NCBI GenBank assembly: GCA_001640045.1 | Contig: LUTY01002766.1 | Location: 1 to 5,007, forward strand | Direction of reading: 5' to 3' | Source of the DNA: Candidatus Thiomargarita nelsonii | GTDB taxonomy: Bacteria > Pseudomonadota > Gammaproteobacteria > Beggiatoales > Beggiatoaceae | Length of the DNA: 5,007 nt | Shown: positions 1-5,007 of the stretch, one piece after another | Position numbering within the stretch: the stretch's first letter is position 1 | How the letters are laid out: each line of letters starts with the position of its first letter | Notes under the pieces: generated by a model | Seen by the model: the letters and a program-made list of their open reading frames with translations, nothing else | Databases searched by the model: none | Told to the model about the DNA's origin: nothing | Translations under genes and position numbers: made by a program

Positions 1-123
1 ACACGCGATGTGCAACTTGCGACGCAGAGCGTCGCGGCATGCATTCCCACGCTCCGCGTGGGAACGAGAAAACTCGGGCGTACCTTGCACCTGGCTCGGG
101 AGTGCAAGGCGTACCTTGCACCT
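1..123. repeat. GC-rich hairpin-forming repeat, left copy
   Basis: This is a GC-rich block in otherwise AT-rich DNA. It holds three perfect stem-loops: 19-35 (GCGACGC, loop AGA), 44-64 (TTCCCACGC, loop TCC) and 102-121 (GTGCAAGG, loop CGTA). A 16-base direct repeat, GGCGTACCTTGCACCT, occurs at 77-92 and 108-123, and CTCGGG occurs at 73-78 and 95-100, so the right part is internally repetitive. Bases 1-95 recur exactly at 4913-5007. The block ends one base before the stop codon of the P-II gene. It encodes no convincing protein and looks like a REP- or MITE-like dispersed element. No T-run follows the hairpins on the minus strand, so it is not a classical intrinsic terminator, although it could shield the 3' end of the P-II transcript. 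Confidence 0.85.
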
Positions 124-474
<351 letters not shown>

Positions 475-476
<2 letters not shown>

Positions 477-1398
477 AATTCTCCCTAAAAAAATCCAATA
501 TTTTCTCTACTATATGTATGCCTATTTCACCCTGCGCTTCTTGTGTCATAGCACCAATATGTGGGGTAACGATAATATTATCTAATTCAAACAGACGATT
601 ATATTGCCTTTCCTGTTCAAAAACATCGAGTGCTGCGCCTCTGATAGTTCTACTTTTTAAGGCATTGTATAGTGCTTCCTCATTAATGATTCCTCCTCTG
701 GCGGTATTGATTAGGAGAGCCGTTTCTTTCATGAGTTCAAATTCTTTTTGAGAGAACAGCCCTCTTGTCTCATCAGTCAAGGGCAGATGAATTGAAATGA
801 TATCTGAAGTCTTTAATAGCTGATGAAAGCTGACGGGAGTGATATTCTCATCAAATTTATTCTTTTCTGAATTTCTAACAGAAACCAGAACATTCATCCC
901 AAAGCATTTAGCTAAATAGCTGGTTTCTTTTCCAATTTTTCCATATCCCACCACACCAAAGGTTTTATCTATTAAAGATACGCCTATTAATTCATTTCTT
1001 CGCCATTCATTGTTCCGTAACAATGAATCCGCTAAACAGAGCTTTCTTGCCAAAGCTAAAGTCATGCCCAAGGTAAATTCTGCAACATCTCTTGCACTTA
1101 AGTCAGGAACGTTAAGCCAAGCGATTCCTCTCTTTTTTAATTCATCCAAAGGGATATGGTCCACTCCAATCCCTGCCATGGCGATTAATTTTAGATTTTT
1201 GGCAGCAAAAATGATTTCTTTGTCTAGTTTGATTCTACTTCTGAGGATGATAATTTCTTTGTCTTCTATCAGTTCTAGCAGTCTTTTTTTATTCGGTAGA
1301 ATTTCTACAAGCACATCAAATTTGCTGGTTAATGCGATAATTGCTTCGCAAGAAATGGGCTCGACTACAAGTATTTTCCTCCTTTTCATAATAATCAT
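475..1398 (-). CDS. D-isomer-specific 2-hydroxyacid dehydrogenase (SerA-like, no ACT domain)
   Basis: This is a cytosolic NAD(P)-dependent oxidoreductase that interconverts a D-2-hydroxyacid and the matching 2-oxoacid. It is 307 residues long, the normal length for the short form lacking the regulatory ACT/ASB domain of long SerA enzymes. The nucleotide-binding loop is GYGKIG (151-156). The expected catalytic set is present: Arg234 in NTARGG, Glu263 in DVFEQE and His280 in TPHIG. The substrate-domain segment MAGIGVDHIPLDELKKRGI (74-92) is typical of the family. The substrate cannot be told from sequence; 3-phosphoglycerate, hydroxypyruvate and glyoxylate are all possible. Met1 and Met4 are both possible starts and neither has a clear upstream Shine-Dalgarno. 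AAAAGGAGG begins just inside the gene at Met4 but is not followed by an in-frame start. It is followed after 12 bases by the P-II gene, suggesting a two-gene operon. Confidence 0.93.
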
Positions 1399-1421
1399 TT
1401 ATTTAAAAATTGTGAAAATAT

Positions 1422-1512
1422 GGTCAAAAAAATCCTATTTTTTAAAAAAATAGGATTTTTAATACCGCAATAGGTCAAAAAAATCCTATTTTTTTAAAAA
1501 ATAGGATTTTTA
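1422..1512. repeat. Two tandem AT-rich palindromes
   Basis: Two near-identical units, each starting GGTCAAAAAAATCCTATTTTTT, begin at 1422 and 1473. Each forms a perfect 16-bp stem (1428-1443 with 1445-1460; 1479-1494 with 1496-1511) with a single central base. The units differ only in where the central T-run turns into the A-run. They lie between the oxidoreductase 3' end and the dehydrogenase 5' end. The stems contain only two G-C pairs each but are bordered by T-runs on both strands, so they could act as weak bidirectional terminators. On the minus strand each unit also carries TTGACC, a -35-like hexamer, but no good -10 sequence follows. Confidence 0.85.
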
Positions 1513-1522
1513 ACACCTTTTC

Positions 1523-1605
1523 GTTGTTTCGGGAATGGAGCGGAGCGGATTTCCCGAAACCCTCTTCGTTTCGGGAAATCCGCTCCGCTCAATTCCCGAA
1601 ACAAC
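1523..1605. repeat. Large GC-rich hairpin with nested inverted repeats
   Basis: Arms at 1523-1560 and 1568-1605 are 38 bases each and complementary except for one position, around a 7-base loop (CCTCTTC). Each arm is itself bounded by GTTTCGGGAA and TTCCCGAAAC, so the block holds four copies of one 10-base motif in alternating orientation and could fold as one long hairpin or two smaller ones. Its core contains GAGCGGAGCGG. It sits 15 bases beyond the stop of the oxidoreductase. No T-run follows on either strand, so a MITE- or REP-like element is a better description than an intrinsic terminator. It may nevertheless stabilise or end the upstream transcript. Confidence 0.9.
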
Positions 1606-1620
1606 TGTTTGTGTATCTAC

Positions 1621-2871
1621 TTAATTAACATGGTTCCAAAAAATTTGGGCTGGGTGTAGTGCCGTGGTAGCCACACCGTCAGCTATTTGATGGCGACAAC
1701 TGGTACCCGTTGCCACGATAAGCGCATTGTCTGGTGCTTGTCGGATGGCTGGGAATAATTGCATTTCGCCAATTTTCATAGAAATATCATAGTGTTCATA
1801 ACCAAACGCGCCTGACATACCACAGCAGCCCGTTTGCAATGCTGTGACAGTGGTACCCGGTAATTGCTTAAGTGCTTGAATACTGGTGTCAATGCCAACC
1901 AGTGATTTTTGGTGACAATGAACATGTAGGATAAGTGCTTGTTTTTTTATTTTAAAATCGCTGGTATCAATATTTCCCACTGAGATTTCTTGGAGGATAA
2001 ATTCCTCAAACAGTTTGGCATTTTCACTTAAGCTACGCATCTTATCCCGTTGATTGGCTTCGACCAAATCAATGGCTTCATCCCGCAACGTCAGCAGTTC
2101 TGAGGGTTCTAAGCCAATCAGGCTGATGCCCGATTTGACTAAATCGTAACAATGCTCAATAATGTCCCCAAGTGCTTTTTTAGCCTGTTTAAGCAATCCT
2201 TGGCTAATCAAAAAACGGGGAGAGTCTGTTAAAAAAATGGGGATGATGGCATAGCCATTATGTTCCAAAAATTGGATGGCAGCTTGAGCTATCTGGGGTT
2301 CATGGTATTGAGTGAAAATGTCACATAATAAGATGACTTGTCTCTTTGCTCTGTTTTTAGTGCTATGTTGTTTCCACCAACTTTTTAAGGATTGTGTACT
2401 AAGACTCGGTAATTGACGCTCCACCTGTAATCGTTTTTTTAACCAAGGGTTTTTTGCAAGGCGATTAGTTATTCTGGGGAACTTAGCACCTAAGCTGAGT
2501 ATCAGGGCATAATGGCGGATTAATCTGGTTTTGAATCCAATCCCTTTTTTGTTATGGTAGTGATGCAAAAATTCGGCTTTAAATCGCGCCATATCTACAT
2601 TAGCCGGACATTCTGATTTGCAGCCTTTGCAAGAAAGACACAAATCCAAGGTTTTTTTCAGTTCTTCGCTGGCAAATTCTTGAATCGGATTTGGCGAATT
2701 AAGTGCCTGTCTTAGCAGATTAGCCCGCCCTCGGGTGGAATAATATTCTTCTTTTGCACTTGGTTGGTTGTCAAATTTCCATTTAACCAACCCATGGAAA
2801 GAAGGGTGTTGCCAGTAAAGAGATCGGAGCCAGCAACAAGGACAAGCACAAGGGCAATACCAAACACACAT
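1621..2871 (-). CDS. Truncated FAD/Fe-S oxidoreductase, C-terminal half (YdiJ / D-lactate dehydrogenase-like)
   Basis: This is the Fe-S and CCG part of a large FAD-linked oxidase/Fe-S oxidoreductase; full-length relatives of the YdiJ type are near 1000 residues. Numbering follows the 416-codon open frame. Family sequence begins at about residue 37 (PSAKEEYYSTRGRANLLR, 37-54); the first 35 or so codons are focA read in another frame. A [4Fe-4S] motif CxxCxxCxxxCP has Cys78, 81, 84 and 88. The first CCG-type module (178-275) has FTQYHEP and GLEPSEL but no CCG cysteines (TDSPRFLIS instead). The second has HVHCH (Cys319), TGCCG (Cys349-350) and TSCRH (Cys392). The FAD domain and first Fe-S cluster are missing. 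The original enzyme probably oxidised a 2-hydroxyacid such as D-lactate or D-2-hydroxyglutarate, feeding electrons to a carrier. As it stands this is probably a dead fragment; no genuine start is visible. Confidence 0.85.
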   Translation of the reverse strand: MCVWYCPCACPCCWLRSLYWQHPSFHGLVKWKFDNQPSAKEEYYSTRGRANLLRQALNSPNPIQEFASEELKKTLDLCLSCKGCKSECPANVDMARFKAEFLHHYHNKKGIGFKTRLIRHYALILSLGAKFPRITNRLAKNPWLKKRLQVERQLPSLSTQSLKSWWKQHSTKNRAKRQVILLCDIFTQYHEPQIAQAAIQFLEHNGYAIIPIFLTDSPRFLISQGLLKQAKKALGDIIEHCYDLVKSGISLIGLEPSELLTLRDEAIDLVEANQRDKMRSLSENAKLFEEFILQEISVGNIDTSDFKIKKQALILHVHCHQKSLVGIDTSIQALKQLPGTTVTALQTGCCGMSGAFGYEHYDISMKIGEMQLFPAIRQAPDNALIVATGTSCRHQIADGVATTALHPAQIFWNHVN

Positions 2872-3077
2872 CCCCCGATAAAACTACTGAATCCAACACC
2901 AAAAAGGGGTACCATATCATGAGTGACAGTGGTCATTAATTGGGCGGCAAAAGCAATATAGGCACCTGCTAGGAAAGATGATACTATTATTTTGGGAACC
3001 GGCATTTTGGTTTTGTAATCGCCAACGCCGATAAATGCTTGGGCAGTTTCAGCCGGGGTAAGAAAATTTTTTGCCAT
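2712..3077 (-). CDS. focA: Truncated formate/nitrite channel (FocA/NirC family), N-terminal part
   Basis: FNT-family channels are pentameric inner-membrane proteins of about 280 residues carrying formate or nitrite. Only about the first 105 residues are present. Visible are the N-terminal segment LTPAETAQAFIGVGDYKTKM (6-25), a first membrane helix KIIVSSFLAGAYIAF (29-43), a second helix from about 60 to 82, and the conserved loop SDLFTGNTLL (84-93). After WLNGNLTTNQ (97-106) the similarity stops and the frame reads out-of-phase oxidoreductase sequence to a stop at 2712. The ATG at 3075-3077 has AAGGAG at 3089-3094, 11 bases upstream, which is acceptable. The remaining four helices and most of the pore are absent, so the product cannot be a working channel. 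The family match is strong; formate versus nitrite is not resolvable, and the symbol is tentative. Confidence 0.85.
   Translation of the reverse strand: MAKNFLTPAETAQAFIGVGDYKTKMPVPKIIVSSFLAGAYIAFAAQLMTTVTHDMVPLFGVGFSSFIGGCVFGIALVLVLVAGSDLFTGNTLLSMGWLNGNLTTNQVQKKNIIPPEGGLIC
2752..2778. other. focA / oxidoreductase junction (deletion or chimera breakpoint)
   Basis: FocA-like sequence ends and oxidoreductase sequence begins within this interval, in different reading frames on the same strand. On the oxidoreductase side the first recognisable residues are PSAKEEYYSTRGR. In relatives the preceding residue is the last cysteine of the first Fe-S cluster (CPS), while here the codon gives Gln. The exact base cannot be fixed without intact relatives. 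Confidence 0.75.
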
Positions 3078-3261
3078 TGTGGAACGATCTCCTTATGTTA
3101 ATGTGGTCATTTTGACTGATACTTTTGAAATGTGTTGATTAGATAACAATTCTATTGATAACTATTGACATCCATACATCATTACGTATGTCTTTCAACA
3201 ATTATAAATAAGGGAGCAATCAACCCGTTATCCCCTTGCCTAATGGAAGCTTAGGGTTACT
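3078..3261 (-). promoter_or_regulatory. focA leader and transposon right-flank region
   Basis: This region lies between the tnpB tail and focA. It contains the focA Shine-Dalgarno (3089-3094), a 5-bp stem CATAC/GTATG (3173-3190), and GATAAC-rich AT sequence (3142-3162). No convincing sigma-70 promoter was found for focA. TTGATAACTATTGA (3155-3168) has one good FNR half-site, but the other half does not match. If the transposon ends near 3220, this stretch is original focA upstream DNA and would supply the guide portion of any RNA reading out of the element. Confidence 0.4.
3222..3258 (-). ncRNA. Candidate TnpB guide-RNA (omega RNA/reRNA) end structure
   Basis: Just past the open tail of tnpB the minus strand contains AACCC (3254-3258) complementary to GGGTT (3222-3226), and within it CCTAA/TTAGG (3251-3255 with 3239-3243) around a 7-base loop. 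The two pairings share bases, so they are alternatives or part of a pseudoknot. TnpB guide RNAs are known to come from the tnpB 3' end and the transposon right end, with the guide being the flanking DNA. Position and structure fit that model. The exact end of the element and the RNA are inferred, with no conserved motif confirmed. Confidence 0.35.
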
Positions 3262-3399
3262 TTAAATCAAGATTTTTTTATTTTTCAAAAAGAAACGAAT
3301 ACGCTTACGCTTAGTCGGATGCAACCAATCCTTAAATTTGGTTCCGACTTTTTCTACTAACCTTTCAAACGAAAAGTCAGAATCATTCTTCCTTAAAAT
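3262..3399 (-). pseudogene. Frameshifted C-terminal tail of TnpB
   Basis: In a frame different from the annotated end of tnpB, an open stretch of 45 codons runs ILRKNDSDFSFERL, then VEKVGTKFKDWLHPTKRKRI, and ends in FFLKNKKILI and TAA at 3262-3264. ILRK directly after NGAY is what TnpB relatives show (NGAYNILRK), while the main frame instead gives STHFKEE and stops. Between Tyr (3407-3409) and Ile (3397-3399) there are 7 bases, AGTACAC, where one codon is expected, which points to a 4-base insertion (for example GTAC, whose removal leaves AAC for Asn). Restoring the frame would give about 462 residues. The tail is strongly basic. Confidence 0.65.
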
Positions 3400-4654
3400 G
3401 TGTACTATAAGCACCATTGGCATCAGCATTTAAAAGTGTGTCATCACTTGCTTTATACAATCCACGTTTGACTCGCCTACCACTAAAAACTTGTTTCTTT
3501 TTCGCCTTTGGATTGTATTTTTTAGGCATTTTATCCCCATCTACAAAACTCGCTTTACTTGTATAACTTTCGTCTGTCACCTCAAGTATAATTCCGTGTG
3601 ACCCAAGTTTGTACGATAATTTATCGACAAATTGGCCTAAAGCTAAATTGACAAAGTTCTGATTGGTTTTTTTGCCCAACAAAATGTTATTTAGTGATTT
3701 AGCAACATCACCTACAACCACTTTGGATATATTGTTTTCTACGCAAGTTTTTACTATAACATGAGTGGCTCTATGCAAGTAATCATTTACAGCTGCATTA
3801 CGTCGGTTAGTGAGATTTTGAAGTTTTTGCGACCATTTCCTCCCATTTACTTTTTCAAGTGTTGATTGTATTCTTGCCTTGCGCTTGTTGTAAAAAGCGT
3901 TTATTGATTTTAGTCGTCTGCCATCAATAATAAATGGTTTAATCACGCCATTAGTGACACAAGTGGCAAGGTTGTTTAATCCCAAATCAATGGACATCAC
4001 CTTGTCATTTGGAGTTATCTTTTTGAACTCGTCAATATTTTCTTCATAAACAAAAATCGCCTGAAAAGAATGTGGCTTGGGAATAATTTCCACTTGTTTA
4101 ATATCATTATTCCAGAGATTAGATGGTACTTTTATCTCTAATCCCTTTTCCAATACGACAAGTTGAACAAAAATAATTTGGTGTGCCATAAGAAAAAATT
4201 TTCCGCTTGGCATTTTTAATTCCGCATAGAATGGTTCTTTGGCAATATTAACCTTGTTTTTTACTTGGAAAGCACAAGTATTATAGATCAAATTATCAGG
4301 TTTCTTTTGCTTGTACTTTGGTGGTCTCGGCTTACCGGGGTACTTATTAGGATTTTTTTTGAAATCCTGTAAAGCATGGAAGAACCCTTTAAAGTTTTTA
4401 TCAAGCCGCCGTAATGTTTGTTGAGCGACTGCACTTTTCAGTAAGCGATAGTTCACCTCACCTTCAAGGTTTTCGACTTGCTTCATTGCCTTATCCATTT
4501 GTGGATAAGAGAAATATTTTCCCGTAACCTCAAACGTTTCTCGAAGAGTCCACAAAGCTTGATTGTAGAGATTTTTAGCATTATGACTGAGTTCTTTAAG
4601 TCGTTCAAACTGTGGCTTTTTTAAGCCTTTAATCTTAGTTTTCAGTGCTCTCAT
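3383..4654 (-). CDS. tnpB: TnpB, IS200/IS605-family RNA-guided endonuclease homologue (frameshifted near C-terminus)
   Basis: TnpB proteins are RNA-guided RuvC-like nucleases, ancestors of Cas12, that help retain IS200/IS605 elements. The 423-residue frame has the usual N-terminal part (LSHNAKNLYNQALW, 22-35) and a basic PGKPRPPKYKQKK segment (106-118). The RuvC-I Asp is Asp223 in SIDLGLNN, and the RuvC-III Asp is Asp411 in NADANGAY. At the RuvC-II position, usually a hydrophobic run followed by Glu, it reads KVVVGDV with Gly315. The zinc-finger region is TDESYTSKASFVDGD (360-374) with no cysteines; Glu358 or Glu362 may substitute. ATG 4652-4654 follows GAGGTG (4662-4667) at 7 bases, and a promoter candidate lies upstream. 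The normal frame is lost after Tyr416 through an apparent 4-base insertion, so activity is uncertain. Confidence 0.93.
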   Translation of the reverse strand: MRALKTKIKGLKKPQFERLKELSHNAKNLYNQALWTLRETFEVTGKYFSYPQMDKAMKQVENLEGEVNYRLLKSAVAQQTLRRLDKNFKGFFHALQDFKKNPNKYPGKPRPPKYKQKKPDNLIYNTCAFQVKNKVNIAKEPFYAELKMPSGKFFLMAHQIIFVQLVVLEKGLEIKVPSNLWNNDIKQVEIIPKPHSFQAIFVYEENIDEFKKITPNDKVMSIDLGLNNLATCVTNGVIKPFIIDGRRLKSINAFYNKRKARIQSTLEKVNGRKWSQKLQNLTNRRNAAVNDYLHRATHVIVKTCVENNISKVVVGDVAKSLNNILLGKKTNQNFVNLALGQFVDKLSYKLGSHGIILEVTDESYTSKASFVDGDKMPKKYNPKAKKKQVFSGRRVKRGLYKASDDTLLNADANGAYSTHFKEE

Positions 4655-4661
4655 TTATTAG

Positions 4662-4720
4662 CACCTCGATGTACAAAAGTATAAAAAAATCAATGTACCA
4701 AAATCATAAAGTCCAGTCAA
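4662..4720 (-). promoter_or_regulatory. Candidate sigma-70 promoter and Shine-Dalgarno of tnpB
   Basis: On the minus strand TTGACT (4715-4720) is followed after exactly 17 bases by TACATT (4692-4697), a good -35 and a fair -10. Then comes GAGGTG (4662-4667), 7 bases before the tnpB ATG. The predicted leader would be short, about 30 bases. Spacing and order support real expression signals, but AT-rich DNA makes -10 matches common. Confidence 0.5.
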
Positions 4721-4755
4721 TACTTTTCCAAGGTGTGTGATAACAAAACCGTTAT

Positions 4756-4786
4756 CAATAGTTGTTAATAGTTAACAATACTATTG
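4756..4786. repeat. Bulged hairpin upstream of tnpB (possible transposon left-end hairpin)
   Basis: CAATAG (4756-4761) pairs with CTATTG (4781-4786) and TTGTTAA (4762-4768) with TTAACAA (4772-4778), leaving a 3-base loop and a 2-base bulge (4779-4780). Imperfect subterminal hairpins with a bulge are what the Y1 transposase of IS200/IS605 elements binds. The overlapping 11-mer GTTATCAATAG (4751-4761) recurs inverted at 3152-3162 on the other side of tnpB, but an 11-base AT-rich match could be chance. Confidence 0.45.
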
Positions 4787-4820
4787 TGTACTATAACTCA
4801 AATGATCAATTTTTTTTGTA

Positions 4821-4862
4821 TTTAGGCGTCCAATCGTCCAAAATAAATTTTGGACTCCTAAA
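4821..4862. repeat. Two-tier hairpin (GTCCAAAAT stem within TTTAGG/CCTAAA)
   Basis: A perfect 9-bp stem, GTCCAAAAT (4836-4844) with ATTTTGGAC (4847-4855), surrounds two A's. TTTAGG (4821-4826) and CCTAAA (4857-4862) pair outside it. CGTCCAA occurs twice in tandem (4828-4834 and 4835-4841), so the left arm can slip between two registers. It could mark the transposon left end, be a separate small element, or be a terminator; the sequence does not decide. Confidence 0.6.
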
Positions 4863-4887
4863 ATGACCAAAAGAATGTTAATAATTA

Positions 4888-4913
4888 TATATTAATATAA
4901 TTATATTAATATA
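4888..4913. repeat. Perfect 26-bp A/T-only palindrome abutting the terminal repeat
   Basis: The palindrome is entirely A and T, centred between 4900 and 4901, with ATTAATATAA followed by its exact reverse complement and three more matching bases each side. It ends at the first base of the GC-rich repeat copy at 4913. The sharp switch from pure AT to GC-rich sequence is striking. Confidence 0.85.
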
Positions 4914-5007
4914 CACGCGATGTGCAACTTGCGACGCAGAGCGTCGCGGCATGCATTCCCACGCTCCGCGTGGGAACGAGAAAACTCGGGCGTACCTTGC
5001 ACCTGGC
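4913..5007. repeat. GC-rich hairpin-forming repeat, right copy (cut by window end)
   Basis: These 95 bases are identical to bases 1-95, in the same orientation, and run to the last base of the window. They carry the hairpins GCGACGC/GCGTCGC (4931-4947) and TTCCCACGC/GCGTGGGAA (4956-4976). The part corresponding to 96-123 is outside the window. Because the match reaches both edges exactly, it is either a circular overlap or the shared end of a contig. Confidence 0.9.

Larger units (their letters stand above)
3222..4862 (-). mobile_element. IS200/IS605-type element with tnpB only (approximate ends)
   Basis: The element carries tnpB without a tnpA (Y1 transposase) in the window, as in IS1341-like units that rely on TnpA supplied elsewhere. 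Subterminal hairpins are expected for this group, which has no terminal inverted repeats or target duplication. Candidates are the structure at 3222-3258 on the 3' side of tnpB and hairpins at 4756-4786 and 4821-4862 on its 5' side. Which hairpin marks the left end is not certain, so the stated left boundary is the outermost candidate. The element lies directly upstream of focA in the same orientation. The frameshift in tnpB suggests an ageing copy. Confidence 0.6.

Noticed and set aside
1..123. CRISPR array or intrinsic terminator in the GC-rich repeat
   Set aside because: There is no regular repeat-spacer pattern, and no T-run follows the hairpins.
1010..1453. Plus-strand open frame of 147 codons
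   Set aside because: It lies opposite the well-supported dehydrogenase gene and has no recognisable domain or ribosome binding site.
2770..2871. MCVWYCPCACPCC as a cysteine-rich N-terminus of the oxidoreductase
   Set aside because: These codons are the focA coding sequence read in another frame, so the cysteines do not represent a metal site.
3155..3168. FNR box upstream of focA (TTGATAACTATTGA)
   Set aside because: The second half-site ATTGA differs from ATCAA at two bases, so the match is too weak.
3152..4761. Inverted 11-mer CTATTGATAAC / GTTATCAATAG flanking tnpB as terminal inverted repeats
   Set aside because: IS200/IS605 elements lack terminal inverted repeats, and several 11-base matches are expected by chance in 5 kb of AT-rich DNA.
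3399..4796. 12-mer TGTGTACTATAA at both the tnpB frameshift (3399-3410) and upstream of tnpB (4785-4796)
   Set aside because: About one 12-base match is expected by chance in this window, so it does not by itself explain the insertion.

Overview
The window is AT-rich bacterial DNA carrying five protein-coding loci, all on the minus strand, and bounded at both ends by the same GC-rich, hairpin-forming repeat. The P-II protein is of gammaproteobacterial type. AT-rich DNA dotted with GC-rich palindromes (for example TTCCCACGC-tcc-GCGTGGGAA) recalls large sulfur bacteria of the Beggiatoaceae/Thiotrichales. That placement is a recognition-based inference, not a demonstrated assignment.

Layout from low to high coordinate: terminal repeat (1-123); P-II regulator (124-462, intact); D-2-hydroxyacid dehydrogenase (475-1398, intact); a repeat-dense spacer with two AT-rich palindromes and one large hairpin (1399-1620); the C-terminal Fe-S part of a large FAD/Fe-S oxidoreductase (1621 to about 2769); the N-terminal part of a FocA-type formate/nitrite channel (about 2765-3077); a focA leader that also contains the structured end of a transposon; tnpB of an IS200/IS605-type element with a frameshifted tail (3262-4654); a hairpin-rich upstream region (4655-4912); and a second copy of the terminal repeat (4913-5007). 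Transcription runs from high to low coordinate. The dehydrogenase and the P-II gene are probably translationally coupled, because the P-II Shine-Dalgarno sequence overlaps the dehydrogenase stop codon.

Three things stand out. First, bases 1-95 and 4913-5007 are identical and reach both window edges, so this is either a closed circle of 4912 bp or an assembly contig that begins and ends in one dispersed repeat; the gene content favours the second. Second, focA and the oxidoreductase are both broken at one shared junction, out of frame with each other, which indicates a deletion or an assembly/amplification chimera. Third, the TnpB lacks the usual RuvC-II glutamate and the zinc-finger cysteines, and its reading frame is cut short by what looks like a 4-base insertion. 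No defence island, CRISPR array or tRNA/rRNA gene was seen. The closest thing to an unusual system is the atypical TnpB with its candidate guide-RNA end upstream of focA.
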